DNA of 64,000 bases from an uncultured Dialister sp. (GCA_900541485.1 UQJW01000002.1:62001-126000), one strand, 5' to 3'. Counted from the stretch's first letter, positions 21,729-30,483 are shown. The notes: generated by a model from the sequence alone, not told the origin. Translations and numbers: made by a program.

Positions 21729-24302
21729 CTATTTGGCTTCTGCCCAATTTTTTCCTTCGTGGACATCAGCAATCAAAGGAACACGCAAGGTAACAACAGA
21801 CTCCATAGCTTCCTTCAGTAGTGATTTTATCTCTTGTTTTTCTTCATTTATGACCTCAGCCACCAGCTCGTCATGAACCTGAAGCAATATGCGGCTCTTA
21901 AAATTCGCCGCCGTCATACGCCGGTCCACTTCTATCATAGCCAACTTCATAATATCTGCCGCTGTTCCCTGTATAGGTGTATTCATGGCTGTTCTCTCTG
22001 CAAAAGAGCGGCGGTTAAAATTGGAACTTTTAATGTCCGGTAAGTTTCTATAACGACCGAATAATGTTTTAGCATAGCCTGTACTTTTCGCTTCTTCCAC
22101 CATTTTTTCCATAAATTTATGGATAGACGGATATCTTTCAAAATATCTTTTTATATATTCACCGGCTTGACTGCGACTAATTCCCAACTGCTTAGCCAAA
22201 CCAAAGTCACTGATACCGTAAATAATTCCAAAATTAACTGCTTTGGCATGGGATCTTTGCTCTGCCGTTACTTCTTCAAAAGGAATGCCCAATATCTCCG
22301 CTGCAGTTCTGCGATGAATATCCTCTTGTTCTGTGAATGCACGGATTAAGCTTTCATCTCCCGACATATGAGCAAGAATACGTAATTCCACTTGTGAGTA
22401 ATCTGAAGAAATAAAGCAGTCATAGCCTTCTCCGGGTACGAAAAGTGAACGTATTTTTTTTCCTTCATCGGTCCGAACAGGAATATTCTGTAAATTCGGT
22501 TCGGAGCTGGACAATCGTCCTGTAGCCGTAACCATTTGATTAAAAGAAGTATGTATCCTGCCTGTTTCTTTATTGATAAGCAATGGTAAGGCATCTAAAT
22601 AGGTGGAAATTAATTTGGCTAATGTTCTGTATTCTAAAATATTTTTCACAAAAGGATAACTTTCTGCAAGCCCTTCCAGTACATCAGCCGCCGTAGAATA
22701 TCCGCTCTTTGTTTTTTTACCGGCAGGCATTCCCATTTTTTCAAATAAAATATGACCCAATTGCTTAGGCGAATTGACATTAAACTCTTCTCCCGATTCT
22801 CTGTAAATTTCATCCAGAAGCTCTTTTTCTCTGGCTTTCATATCCTTTCGTATACATTCCCACTGCTCCCGGTTCGTAGCAATGCCGGCCTTTTCCATCT
22901 TTGCTAAAACCGGAACTAAAGGCATTTCTATTTCCCTAAAAAGAGATGTGACATGATGATTTTCCAATTTTTCCAAAGATTTTTCATAAATCATCAAAAG
23001 AAATTCACTGATGCAAGAACCTTTATCTTCCTGCTCCAAATGATCCGGAAATATAGCCGGCACGTTAAATAGTTCCGCCATATAAGACAACGGATAAGTC
23101 GTTCTGGCAGGGTCAAGAAGATAAGACACCAGTGCCATATCATAGAAAGGAATCCCCTCAAAAGGAAAATTTGATTCATAAATAATTTTACTGTTTTCTA
23201 CAACAACTTCTTTTGCTGTTTTTAAGATTTTTCCACATTCCTCAAACTGGTTTGGCAGTACGCTATAAGCATGTCCCTCGCAAGCTACTACCGCATACGT
23301 CGCTTTGTAAAACGGAGATTTTCCCTCATATTGAAGGGCAAGTGCTGCCACTTTACCCTCCAAACTGACATCTTCTGTAAATGTTTCTGCTTTTACCGAA
23401 CGGGTCTGAATTTCTTCTTTTTTAGCTGCCGCCAGTTCTTTAAACCTTGGTAAAGAACTGTATTTATCAGAAATTCTGGTTAAACCCAAGCGGGCAAAAA
23501 AATCCTCCATTTCAGAAAAATGTACGGGCTGTTTCATTTCATCTAAAGAAAATTTAAAAGGTACATCTTTCTTTATCGTTGCCAGATTATAAGAGAGATA
23601 AGCCAAGTCCTTATTTTCTACAAGCTTTTTCCCCACTGCCCCCTTCACCTCTGAAACATGGGCATATAAATTATCCAATGTTTTATATTCCGTCAGTAAC
23701 TTGAGTGCTGTTTTTTCTCCAATACCCGGAACGCCCGGAATATTATCAGCTGTATCACCCATCAATGCTTTCATATCAATAACTTGTCGGGGTGTAATAT
23801 GATATTTCTCAAAAATTGCCTCCGGTGTCATCGCCGCCATCCGGGAGACTCCTTTTTGTGTAATATATACAGTTGTCTGCTCATTCGATAACTGAAGAGC
23901 ATCCCTGTCTCCCGTCACTATAACAACCGGCATTTCTTTCTCATAATGTGCCGACAAGGTGCCGAGAATATCATCGCCTTCATATCCGGCAACTTCATAA
24001 ACGGCCGCACCTAATGTGCGAAGTGCTTCGCGAATCAGATCAAACTGGGGAATCAGTTCCGGCGGTGCCGGTTTTCTTGTGGATTTATAATCTTTATACA
24101 ATTCCGATCTGAATGTGTCTTTACTCTTATCAAAAGATACCGCAACGTATTCGGGATCCATTTTCTTATAAATATCATAGAGCATATTTAAAAAGCCCAT
24201 CACTGCATTCGTGGGGATTCCGTTATAAGAAAGGATTGGCAATGCATAAAATGCTCTGTATAAAAGAGAACTGCCATCAATAATAACCAGTTTTTTCTCC
24301 AT
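21729..24302 (-). CDS. polA: DNA polymerase I
   Basis: PolA fills gaps and removes RNA primers. The 857 residues contain the 5'-3' exonuclease domain (residues 1-300; GDTADNIPGVPGIGEKTA), a 3'-5' exonuclease-like domain (about 320-470) without the usual DxE motif at its start, so probably without proofreading, and the polymerase domain with DYSQVELRILAHMSGD, HAKAVNFGIIYGIS and QVHDELVAE. ATG 24302 is fixed by TTGGAGGAAAG and by MEKKLVIIDGSSLLYRAFYA; the open frame extends 25 codons further upstream. Confidence 0.97.
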   Translation of the reverse strand: MEKKLVIIDGSSLLYRAFYALPILSYNGIPTNAVMGFLNMLYDIYKKMDPEYVAVSFDKSKDTFRSELYKDYKSTRKPAPPELIPQFDLIREALRTLGAAVYEVAGYEGDDILGTLSAHYEKEMPVVIVTGDRDALQLSNEQTTVYITQKGVSRMAAMTPEAIFEKYHITPRQVIDMKALMGDTADNIPGVPGIGEKTALKLLTEYKTLDNLYAHVSEVKGAVGKKLVENKDLAYLSYNLATIKKDVPFKFSLDEMKQPVHFSEMEDFFARLGLTRISDKYSSLPRFKELAAAKKEEIQTRSVKAETFTEDVSLEGKVAALALQYEGKSPFYKATYAVVACEGHAYSVLPNQFEECGKILKTAKEVVVENSKIIYESNFPFEGIPFYDMALVSYLLDPARTTYPLSYMAELFNVPAIFPDHLEQEDKGSCISEFLLMIYEKSLEKLENHHVTSLFREIEMPLVPVLAKMEKAGIATNREQWECIRKDMKAREKELLDEIYRESGEEFNVNSPKQLGHILFEKMGMPAGKKTKSGYSTAADVLEGLAESYPFVKNILEYRTLAKLISTYLDALPLLINKETGRIHTSFNQMVTATGRLSSSEPNLQNIPVRTDEGKKIRSLFVPGEGYDCFISSDYSQVELRILAHMSGDESLIRAFTEQEDIHRRTAAEILGIPFEEVTAEQRSHAKAVNFGIIYGISDFGLAKQLGISRSQAGEYIKRYFERYPSIHKFMEKMVEEAKSTGYAKTLFGRYRNLPDIKSSNFNRRSFAERTAMNTPIQGTAADIMKLAMIEVDRRMTAANFKSRILLQVHDELVAEVINEEKQEIKSLLKEAMESVVTLRVPLIADVHEGKNWAEAK

Positions 24303-24336
24303 ACTTTCCTCCAAAAATAAGCTCATTTTATGTTTA

Positions 24337-24345
24337 ATTATACCA
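24337..24345 (-). promoter_or_regulatory. Extended -10 promoter candidate for polA
   Basis: TGGTATAAT on the minus strand, 35 bases before the polA start, without a recognisable -35. It lies between the ktrA terminator and polA. Confidence 0.4.
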
Positions 24346-24378
24346 TACTGCACGTTTTCCCTATTATTTCGAGACAAT

Positions 24379-24411
24379 AAAAAACCAAATCACAAAGTGA
24401 CTCGGTTTTTT
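24379..24411 (-). terminator. Terminator of the ktrB-ktrA operon
   Basis: Arms 24379-24393 and 24397-24411 pair over 15 positions with G-U pairs and end in a T run on the minus strand, shortly after the ktrA stop. Confidence 0.75.
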
Positions 24412-24419
24412 ATTACATT

Positions 24420-25112
24420 CTATTCCTCGTTACGCCCCACCCACTCGGTGAGTGCCTTAAATCCTTCTTTACTTCCCGCCAAAAAAAGTATATCTCCTTT
24501 TTGAAAAACATAACCCGGACTGATCATATCTTTAACCCCATCACGATTCTGAATCGCAATGATATTTAATTCAAACTTCGTACGCAATCCGCTTCCGCTG
24601 ACAGTTTGTCCTTCAAGTGCCTCAGGTAAAATTGCTTTATATATATTAATTTGCTCATTTAATTGTACAAAGTCAAGAATCATATTTGCTCTTAAACGAC
24701 TTGCCAAACGGACTGCCATATCTCTTTTCGGATACACAACTTCCGCTCCGAGTTTTTCTAATATTTCACCATGTTCTGATGTATTTGCAATCGAAATGAC
24801 TTTTTTTACACCTGCATTAATCAAATTTAAAGTAACTAAGAGCGATTTTTCCAGTTCCTCGTCTAAGCACACAATGACTACATCGCAATTTTTTACGCCT
24901 GAATCTTTTAATGATTTTTTATCATAACCATCTACGACAATTGCATTTTCTGTTACAGACCGAAGATCTTGGACAATACTTTCATCAGTATCTACGACGA
25001 GCAAATCATACCCGTATGCAGCTAATTCTGTAGCCAGTATATAGCCAAACCGTCCAAGCCCTACTACTCCATAAGATAAATTTTCAGGTTTTTTTGTACT
25101 AAAACTAAACAT
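24420..25112 (-). CDS. ktrA: Potassium uptake regulatory subunit KtrA/TrkA family (RCK)
   Basis: This 230-residue cytoplasmic protein gates a K+ channel in response to nucleotides. The RCK N domain shows YGVVGLGRFGYILATELA (dinucleotide fold GxGxxG), VVDTDE and VVDGYDKKSL; the RCK C (TrkA-C) domain starts near residue 150. Length equals single-RCK KtrA rather than double-domain TrkA. ATG 25112 follows GGAGGGAG and lies just after the channel gene stop. It pairs with the adjacent ktrB. Confidence 0.9.
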   Translation of the reverse strand: MFSFSTKKPENLSYGVVGLGRFGYILATELAAYGYDLLVVDTDESIVQDLRSVTENAIVVDGYDKKSLKDSGVKNCDVVIVCLDEELEKSLLVTLNLINAGVKKVISIANTSEHGEILEKLGAEVVYPKRDMAVRLASRLRANMILDFVQLNEQINIYKAILPEALEGQTVSGSGLRTKFELNIIAIQNRDGVKDMISPGYVFQKGDILFLAGSKEGFKALTEWVGRNEE

Positions 25113-25123
25113 AGCTCCCTCCA

Positions 25124-26422
25124 TCAGCCGACAGTAATATTTCCCTCCGGATATCGTGCTCTGGTTTCGTCATAAAAGTGCCAGGCAGTTGCTACCGTAA
25201 TAGGACCAATTCTTCCTGTCAGCATGACCAGAATCGATAGAGATTTCCCCCATTCATTCAAAGAGGCTGTCGTCCCCAAAGATAAACCGACTGTCGTAAA
25301 TGCACTCAGCATTTCAGTAAAAGCTTCCGCCAAGGTAAGTCCCGGTGAAATAACCAATAGAATAAATGTACTGATAATAATATCTGAAATAGCGAAAAGC
25401 ACAACTACCGCAGCTTTTCTGAATACTATAGGCGACATTGAATAATGAAAGGCCTCTGCCCGTGCATTGGTGGCGACACGGCGTATCCCCAATGCAAGTG
25501 CAAAAATTGTACTGGTTCTGACACCTCCGCCGGTAGATCCGGTAGATGTTCCTATAAACATCAAAATGAGCATAACCAAAAGTCCGGCTGGTGACCACTC
25601 TTCAAAAGGAAATACTTCATACCCGGCAGATCTTGCGGACTGACTGCTAAAAAAAGCGACAAGCCAGGAAATGTCATTTGTAGCCTTTAAAAGTACTGCT
25701 CCGCCAAACAAAAGCAATACCGCCATAAACAAAGAGACCCGGGAATGCATGCTCAGTTTGCGCCAAACAAAGTGCTTTATCCAGCATTCACGGATAACAA
25801 TAAACCCTAATCCACCCATAAACACAAGAAGTAATGTCAAAATAAGCATAAACGGATCTTCAGCATACATCGCCATGCTTCTGTCTGTCGATAAAATAGT
25901 AAGTCCCGCATTATTAAAGGATGATATCGAATGAAATAGACTTAAGCCAAAAGCCTCCAGCGGTTCATAATGCTTTCTGAATACCCAATACCCTAAAATT
26001 GCACCGATAAACTCGATAATTAAAGTGGTAGCAAATAGTGTTCTGAGGAATTGGACAACCCCTGCGTAGGAATCAAGCTTCATCGTATCGTGAATAAGAC
26101 TTCGTTCCTTCATACCCATTTTCTTGCCTAAGGCTAAAAGAACTCCTGCTCCCATGGTAGAGACCCCAAGACCACCTATTTGAATCAATACAGCCAACAC
26201 TATCTGACCAAAAGAATTAAAAACTTTTGCTGTATCTACAATAGATAATCCGGTGACACACATCGCGCTTACAGCTGTATAAAGAGCATCTAAATAAGTA
26301 ATTTCCACCCCGGGCATATGTGAAACCGGCAAATATAAGAGAATCGATCCGGCAAAGCTGACGCTAAAAAACGCAGTGGCAACAATCCGTGCCGGTGACC
26401 ACCGGAATATATATCTTCCCAT
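25124..26422 (-). CDS. ktrB: Potassium channel subunit KtrB/TrkH family
   Basis: The 432-residue integral membrane protein takes up K+, often coupled to Na+. It shows the four pore-loop repeats of the TrkH/Ktr family: VTGLSIVDT, SFNNAGLTILS, GSTGGGVRTST and TTVGLSLGTTAS, each with the selectivity-filter glycine. About eight or more membrane helices are evident. ATG 26422 follows AGGAG. Cotranscribed with ktrA; the terminator is at 24379-24411. Confidence 0.92.
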   Translation of the reverse strand: MGRYIFRWSPARIVATAFFSVSFAGSILLYLPVSHMPGVEITYLDALYTAVSAMCVTGLSIVDTAKVFNSFGQIVLAVLIQIGGLGVSTMGAGVLLALGKKMGMKERSLIHDTMKLDSYAGVVQFLRTLFATTLIIEFIGAILGYWVFRKHYEPLEAFGLSLFHSISSFNNAGLTILSTDRSMAMYAEDPFMLILTLLLVFMGGLGFIVIRECWIKHFVWRKLSMHSRVSLFMAVLLLFGGAVLLKATNDISWLVAFFSSQSARSAGYEVFPFEEWSPAGLLVMLILMFIGTSTGSTGGGVRTSTIFALALGIRRVATNARAEAFHYSMSPIVFRKAAVVVLFAISDIIISTFILLVISPGLTLAEAFTEMLSAFTTVGLSLGTTASLNEWGKSLSILVMLTGRIGPITVATAWHFYDETRARYPEGNITVG

Positions 26423-26456
26423 TTCCTGCTCCTAAATATGTAAATTCAATACTTGT

Positions 26457-26465
26457 ATTATAGCA
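26457..26465 (-). promoter_or_regulatory. Extended -10 promoter candidate for ktrB-ktrA
   Basis: TGCTATAAT on the minus strand, 35 bases before the ktrB start, without a good -35. The same nonamer occurs in both arms of the repeat at 9256-9301. Confidence 0.45.
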
Positions 26466-26485
26466 TGAGTAAAAAATAACGTAAA

Positions 26486-26509
26486 AAATCTCATCCGCAG
26501 ATGAGATTT
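26486..26509 (-). terminator. Terminator of the ten-tRNA operon
   Basis: AAATCTCATC (26486-26495) pairs with GATGAGATTT (26500-26509) across a 4-base loop, followed on the minus strand by T residues. It comes 13 bases after the last tRNA. Confidence 0.85.
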
Positions 26510-26522
26510 ACTATTGTGAGGT

Positions 26523-26607
26523 TGGTGCGGTTGGAGAGATTTGAACTCTCACGGATTACTCCACTACCGCCTGAAGATAGCGCGTCTGCCAGTTCCGCCA
26601 CAACCGC
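26523..26607 (-). tRNA. tRNA-Leu(CAG)
   Basis: 85 nt with encoded CCA. Acceptor GCGGTTG pairs with CAACCGC; long variable arm as in class II tRNAs; anticodon loop TTCAGGC gives CAG. Last gene of the tRNA operon. Confidence 0.93.
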
Positions 26608-26637
26608 ATATGAAATTGTAAAGAAAAAAATAAGGAA

Positions 26638-26723
26638 TGGTGCGGCTGGTGAGACTTGAACTCACACGATCGAAAGATCACTACCCCCTCAAAGTAGCGC
26701 GTCTGCCATTCCGCCACAGCCGC
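26638..26723 (-). tRNA. tRNA-Leu(GAG)
   Basis: 86 nt with encoded CCA. Acceptor GCGGCTG pairs with CAGCCGC; long variable arm; anticodon loop TTGAGGG gives GAG. Closely related to the adjacent tRNA-Leu(CAG). Confidence 0.92.
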
Positions 26724-26728
26724 AAATA

Positions 26729-26804
26729 TGGTGCCTCAGCACGGAATCGAACCGTGGACACAAGGATTTTCAGTCCTTTGCTCTACCAACTGAGCTACCG
26801 AGGC
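26729..26804 (-). tRNA. tRNA-Phe(GAA)
   Basis: 76 nt with encoded CCA. Acceptor GCCTCGG pairs with CTGAGGC (one G-U); anticodon loop CTGAAAA; T-loop GGTTCGATTCC. Confidence 0.95.
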
Positions 26805-26811
26805 AAAATTG

Positions 26812-26888
26812 TGGCGACCCGGATCAGATTTGAACTGACGATCTCCGCCGTGACAGGGCGGCATGTTAGACCACTACACCACCGGGCC
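26812..26888 (-). tRNA. tRNA-Asp(GTC)
   Basis: 77 nt with encoded CCA. Acceptor GGCCCGG pairs with CCGGGTC; anticodon loop CTGTCAC; discriminator G as expected for Asp. Confidence 0.95.
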
Positions 26889-26892
26889 GTTT

Positions 26893-26968
26893 TGGTGGGC
26901 GATAACAGGATCGAACTGCTGACATTCTGCTTGTAAGGCAGACGCTCTCCCAGCTGAGCTAATCGCCC
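26893..26968 (-). tRNA. tRNA-Val(TAC)
   Basis: 76 nt with encoded CCA. Acceptor GGGCGAT pairs with ATCGCCC; anticodon loop CTTACAA; discriminator A. Confidence 0.95.
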
Positions 26969-26969
26969 A

Positions 26970-27044
26970 TGGTGACCTGTGCGAGATTCGAACTCGCGAA
27001 CCCGCCGTGAAAGGGCGGTGTCTTAACCACTTGACGAACAGGCC
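26970..27044 (-). tRNA. tRNA-Glu(TTC)
   Basis: 75 nt with encoded CCA. Acceptor GGCCTGT pairs with ACAGGTC; anticodon loop CTTTCAC gives TTC. Confidence 0.95.
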
Positions 27045-27049
27045 ATAAA

Positions 27050-27125
27050 TGGTGATCCATCCGCGACTCGAACGCGGGACACCTTGATTAAAAGTCAAGT
27101 GCTCTACCGACTGAGCTAATGGATC
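27050..27125 (-). tRNA. tRNA-Lys(TTT)
   Basis: 76 nt with encoded CCA. Acceptor GATCCAT pairs with ATGGATC; anticodon loop CTTTTAA gives TTT. Confidence 0.95.
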
Positions 27126-27130
27126 ATATT

Positions 27131-27205
27131 TGGCAGGGGTAGCAGGATTCGAACCTACGAATGACGGAGTCAGAGTCCGTTGCCTTACCGCTTGGCGATA
27201 CCCCT
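27131..27205 (-). tRNA. tRNA-Gln(CTG)
   Basis: 75 nt with encoded CCA. Acceptor AGGGGTA pairs with TACCCCT; anticodon loop CTCTGAC gives CTG. First pair is A-U, as glutamine tRNAs usually have a weak first pair. Confidence 0.92.
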
Positions 27206-27207
27206 AT

Positions 27208-27283
27208 TGGCTCCTGAAGCAGGGTTCGAACCTGCGACATCGTGATTAACAGTCACGCGCTCTACCGGCTGAGCTATTCAGGA
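27208..27283 (-). tRNA. tRNA-Asn(GTT)
   Basis: 76 nt with encoded CCA. Acceptor TCCTGAA pairs with TTCAGGA; anticodon loop CTGTTAA gives GTT; discriminator G. Confidence 0.95.
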
Positions 27284-27318
27284 ATTTATAGTACATCCGC
27301 AAGGATGAAACTATCTAA

Positions 27319-27393
27319 TGGAGCGGAAAACGGGACTCGAACCCGCGACCCCAACCTTGGCAAGGTTGTGCTCTACCACTGAGCTACTTCCGC
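27319..27393 (-). tRNA. tRNA-Gly(GCC)
   Basis: 75 nt with encoded CCA. Acceptor GCGGAAG pairs with TTTCCGC; anticodon loop TTGCCAA gives GCC; discriminator T. First gene of the operon, just after the promoter. Confidence 0.95.
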
Positions 27394-27414
27394 ATCTGTG
27401 TCAGCAACGATATT

Positions 27415-27442
27415 ATTATATCATTGCTTTGTTATTTGTCAA
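27415..27442 (-). promoter_or_regulatory. Near-consensus promoter of the ten-tRNA operon
   Basis: Minus-strand TTGACA (27437-27442) and TATAAT (27415-27420), both perfect, 16 bases apart and 21 bases before tRNA-Gly. Typical of stable RNA operons. Confidence 0.9.
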
Positions 27443-27588
27443 GCAAATTCTGTAACAATTCCGCCATTTCCATAAACGGAATACTTAACAAATGACATCA
27501 TAGTCACTACTTTACCATATGGTTTTTTCTATGTCAATGACAGTTACAGAAATTTAGGCAACTAAGTTTATCCTTATTTCTCTAAAAA

Positions 27589-28356
27589 TTACACATCCAT
27601 ACCAAAAACTTTCAAATGACGGCTAAATATGGAATCTTCCCGGTCAGTAAAATATCCCAAGTATACCGCCACTGTTGACTCGCCTGTCGGTTTCACCGCA
27701 CTGGCACTTCCATAAGCAGTTTTATCAACCAAGAATCTTCCATCCATAGGTATATATCCGGCAGAAAGCCCTTCTATCATGGCTGCGGCAAACGGATTAA
27801 TATCTTCAGCCGATATTGCTTCTCCCGTGGTAGAAACAGCATGAATCATTATTTTTTCCGTTGTCCTGGCCATTTCACTCTTTCCCGGAATTACAGAAAA
27901 CGGACAAGTGAAGAGTGATTCTACGCCCAAATAATCGAGAGCGGCAAAAAAACAGTATAAGGATATTAAATGTTCCTCTTTCACTTCGCAACGTTGTAAA
28001 TTAATGATGTTCGCCGGAATTTCATCCAGTGCATCCGATGCTCCTGCCGCCAAAGAAGAAAATACTTTCCACCCCGGAACTTCCCATTCGGGAGCCGCTT
28101 TTGTGCAAATTTCACGCCACTGCCTGTATAAATCGCCTTGCCTGAGTAATAGCGGCTTATCTGCTTTTTCAGGCACATGAAAATAATGGGCTGATACCTG
28201 TGCATGAGGAATTGATTTTTCAATAAAATCGTCAGGTAATCCCGCTTCTTTTAATTTTGCTTTCAGATATTCAGGCGGTACACCCATGTCAATAAGACCG
28301 CCTACAAGCATATCAGGTATTAATTTACCGTAACAACGGATAAATACAGCTTTCAT
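27589..28356 (-). CDS. Divergent LarC-like protein (DUF111 family N-terminal domain)
   Basis: LarC inserts nickel into the pyridinium cofactor of lactate racemase, which derives from a nicotinate nucleotide. This 255-residue protein opens with a LarC-like segment (LIPDMLVGGLIDMGVPPEYL) and ends with a LarC-like strand (KTAYGSASAVKPTGESTVAV), but lacks the HFHEVGA motif and the TPTGAA motif, so metal chemistry is doubtful. Its ATG overlaps the stop of the CobT-like gene (ATGA), so the three genes are coupled. No larA, larB or larE is nearby. A role with cobamide or nicotinate nucleotides is inferred from context only. Confidence 0.55.
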   Translation of the reverse strand: MKAVFIRCYGKLIPDMLVGGLIDMGVPPEYLKAKLKEAGLPDDFIEKSIPHAQVSAHYFHVPEKADKPLLLRQGDLYRQWREICTKAAPEWEVPGWKVFSSLAAGASDALDEIPANIINLQRCEVKEEHLISLYCFFAALDYLGVESLFTCPFSVIPGKSEMARTTEKIMIHAVSTTGEAISAEDINPFAAAMIEGLSAGYIPMDGRFLVDKTAYGSASAVKPTGESTVAVYLGYFTDREDSIFSRHLKVFGMDV

Positions 28357-29378
28357 TATCTCACGTCCTCTCTTTGACGATCTTTTCCGGGGCCGTCTTC
28401 AGCCACGTCTACACCGCCTTCACCAAAAGTTTTCATCACGTTCAGCATGTCCAAAGACGCATCCAAAAGAGATAGCCCCATGGCGGAACCAAATCCCTCT
28501 GCTAAAGTGAAATCATAATGCAAAAACGGTTTCATTCCTAATCTTTTCATCTGCATCTGATGTACAGGCTCTTCATAAGACGCCGAGGGAAAAACATATT
28601 CATTGATGACCGGATACGTCTCTACCGCTGCAAGAACTGCTGCACCTGTGACCGCATTATCAAAAACTATTGCCATTTTTTCTTTTGCCGCTTGGACCAC
28701 CAAGCCAAAAAGAACTGCAATCTCCGCAGAACCTACTTTTCCCAGAGATTCGACAGGATCATCTGATAGTTCTCCGATTTCCTTAATTTCTATGGAGATA
28801 CCATTTTGTTTTGCATTTTTTTGTAATTCATCTTTCATAATAGCAGCCGTAACGCCCAACGCGGAAAGCATTGCTCTTTCACCGATACTTCCCAATCCCA
28901 CTGCATTTATGCCTTGAGCCGCCAGGCTTCTTGCTACAGACATTCCTAACGTGATAGCTTCTGCCGCCTGCTCCCGAGTCATGGCACGATTACCGCGATG
29001 CGTCCCCTTAATGACTTTTTTTACAAGAGCCCCCTCAATCCCGGTTGTATCCGATTCAAGACCTGCATCAATCAAATATAAAGGAATCTCCATCATTCTT
29101 GCGACCGCACTTACGGGAGCGAGTCCTTTAGCCAACGCCCGGAATTCAAGAAGACTTTGTTTTCCACCCGTTTGATTTTCCTTATCGACGGCTGTATCTC
29201 CTGCTACTACAACAACAGCTTTCTTTATTTGACGCGGCTTAACTGTTTCTGTAATCCCCGCAAGTCTGACTGCCATGTCTTCCAGTTTTCCCAATGCATG
29301 AAGAGGTTTTATCAGATTATCCACATAGAGCCGGCAAGCTTCCATAATATTTTTATCTAACATTTCAATTTGACCCAT
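28356..29378 (-). CDS. CobT paralog, ArsB-like subunit (alpha-ribotide synthase, probably degenerate)
   Basis: CobT-family enzymes transfer phosphoribose from nicotinate mononucleotide to the lower ligand of cobamides. This 340-residue copy keeps the fold (KAVVVVAGD, GTHRGNRAMTREQAAEAI, and LAEGFGSAMG near residue 305), but the GEMGIGNTT phosphate motif is replaced by GLGSIGERAM. This asymmetry resembles the Sporomusa ovata ArsA/ArsB heterodimer, where two CobT homologues activate phenol and p-cresol. It overlaps its paralog by 14 bases. The assignment as the ArsB partner is inferred from tandem order and motif loss. Confidence 0.7.
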   Translation of the reverse strand: MGQIEMLDKNIMEACRLYVDNLIKPLHALGKLEDMAVRLAGITETVKPRQIKKAVVVVAGDTAVDKENQTGGKQSLLEFRALAKGLAPVSAVARMMEIPLYLIDAGLESDTTGIEGALVKKVIKGTHRGNRAMTREQAAEAITLGMSVARSLAAQGINAVGLGSIGERAMLSALGVTAAIMKDELQKNAKQNGISIEIKEIGELSDDPVESLGKVGSAEIAVLFGLVVQAAKEKMAIVFDNAVTGAAVLAAVETYPVINEYVFPSASYEEPVHQMQMKRLGMKPFLHYDFTLAEGFGSAMGLSLLDASLDMLNVMKTFGEGGVDVAEDGPGKDRQREDVR

Positions 29379-30423
29379 CTGCCTGTACCTGCTCCTTAGT
29401 CATACTTTCTCTATATACGGTAAGTGCCATATCTAATATCTTTTTCTGGATACTTGCTCCTACCGCCTCGCCTAAACGTATATCCAAATCAATATATTCT
29501 GACAGTCCTAATTTTTCCAATGAACGCCGGTGTGCCTGCTCCATAGAAAGATGGGAGGCCATCAAGTATTGAATTGACACATTTGATATTTTTTTCGCCA
29601 CAAAAGCACTGGCCGTGGAATTAAATCCATCAATTATTGTAAGACACCGGTTCGCCGCTGCCCCCAGAATAACTCCGGTCATACAGCCAAACTCAAAACC
29701 ACCGAGTTTCGCTAAAACATCCAGTCCGTCATCAGGATCAGCCTGATTGATATCCAATGCTTTTTGAACTACTTCTATTTTATGTTTGAGTCTTTCATCG
29801 GAAATATTTGTACCCCGCCCTGTAACTTCTATGGCATTCCAATGATTAAACGCGCCAATCATACAGGCAGAAGACGTAGTATTTGAAATTCCCATCTCGC
29901 CCACGGTAAATACACGGTAGCCTTCTTTTACTTTTTGCTCCACTATCTCTATACCCACCTCTATAGATCGGATAGCCTCTTCTTTTGTCATTGCCGGTCC
30001 GCGGGTAATATCTTTTGTCCCCCAAGCAATTTTTTTATCTAAAATACCGGGCACATCTGACATATCATGGTTAATACCCATATCGACTACAATCATATCT
30101 GCCCCGCAATAATGCGCCATGGCATTTGCGGATGCCCCTTTGGCAACCAAATATCCTTTTGTCATTCCTACCGTAGTAGACTGCGGATATGCAGAGACCT
30201 TCTGTTCATATACACCGTGATCTGCACACGCTACAACCATGCAACATTTAGGAACTTCAGGGATAACTTCTTCTGTAACAGCTGCATACCGGATAACAAT
30301 TTCTTTCAGCTTTCCCAAATCGCCCATGCCGAAATATAATCGTTCCCATCGTTCTTGTACCTTTTCCATTACAACTTTATTCAGCGGTCGTATACGTGCC
30401 ACTGTATCATCTAATAAACCCAT
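29365..30423 (-). CDS. CobT paralog, ArsA-like nicotinate mononucleotide:base/phenol phosphoribosyltransferase
   Basis: This 352-residue protein is the better conserved CobT homologue of the pair. It has CADHGVYEQKVSAYPQ-type N-terminal motifs, E176 in VGEMGISNTTSS, GRGTNISDE (202-210), GGFEFGCMTG and the catalytic-base glutamate E319 in RLGEAVGAS. It should make the alpha-ribotide of the cobamide lower ligand, either dimethylbenzimidazole as CobT or, with its partner, phenolics as ArsAB. ATG 30423 follows GGAGAG. First gene of the arsA-arsB-larC-like operon. Confidence 0.78.
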   Translation of the reverse strand: MGLLDDTVARIRPLNKVVMEKVQERWERLYFGMGDLGKLKEIVIRYAAVTEEVIPEVPKCCMVVACADHGVYEQKVSAYPQSTTVGMTKGYLVAKGASANAMAHYCGADMIVVDMGINHDMSDVPGILDKKIAWGTKDITRGPAMTKEEAIRSIEVGIEIVEQKVKEGYRVFTVGEMGISNTTSSACMIGAFNHWNAIEVTGRGTNISDERLKHKIEVVQKALDINQADPDDGLDVLAKLGGFEFGCMTGVILGAAANRCLTIIDGFNSTASAFVAKKISNVSIQYLMASHLSMEQAHRRSLEKLGLSEYIDLDIRLGEAVGASIQKKILDMALTVYRESMTKEQVQADGSN

Positions 30424-30483
30424 TAAATCTCTCCATATATCAGTTTTAAATTTTAATATTTCTATTATTTTATTACTTATTTA

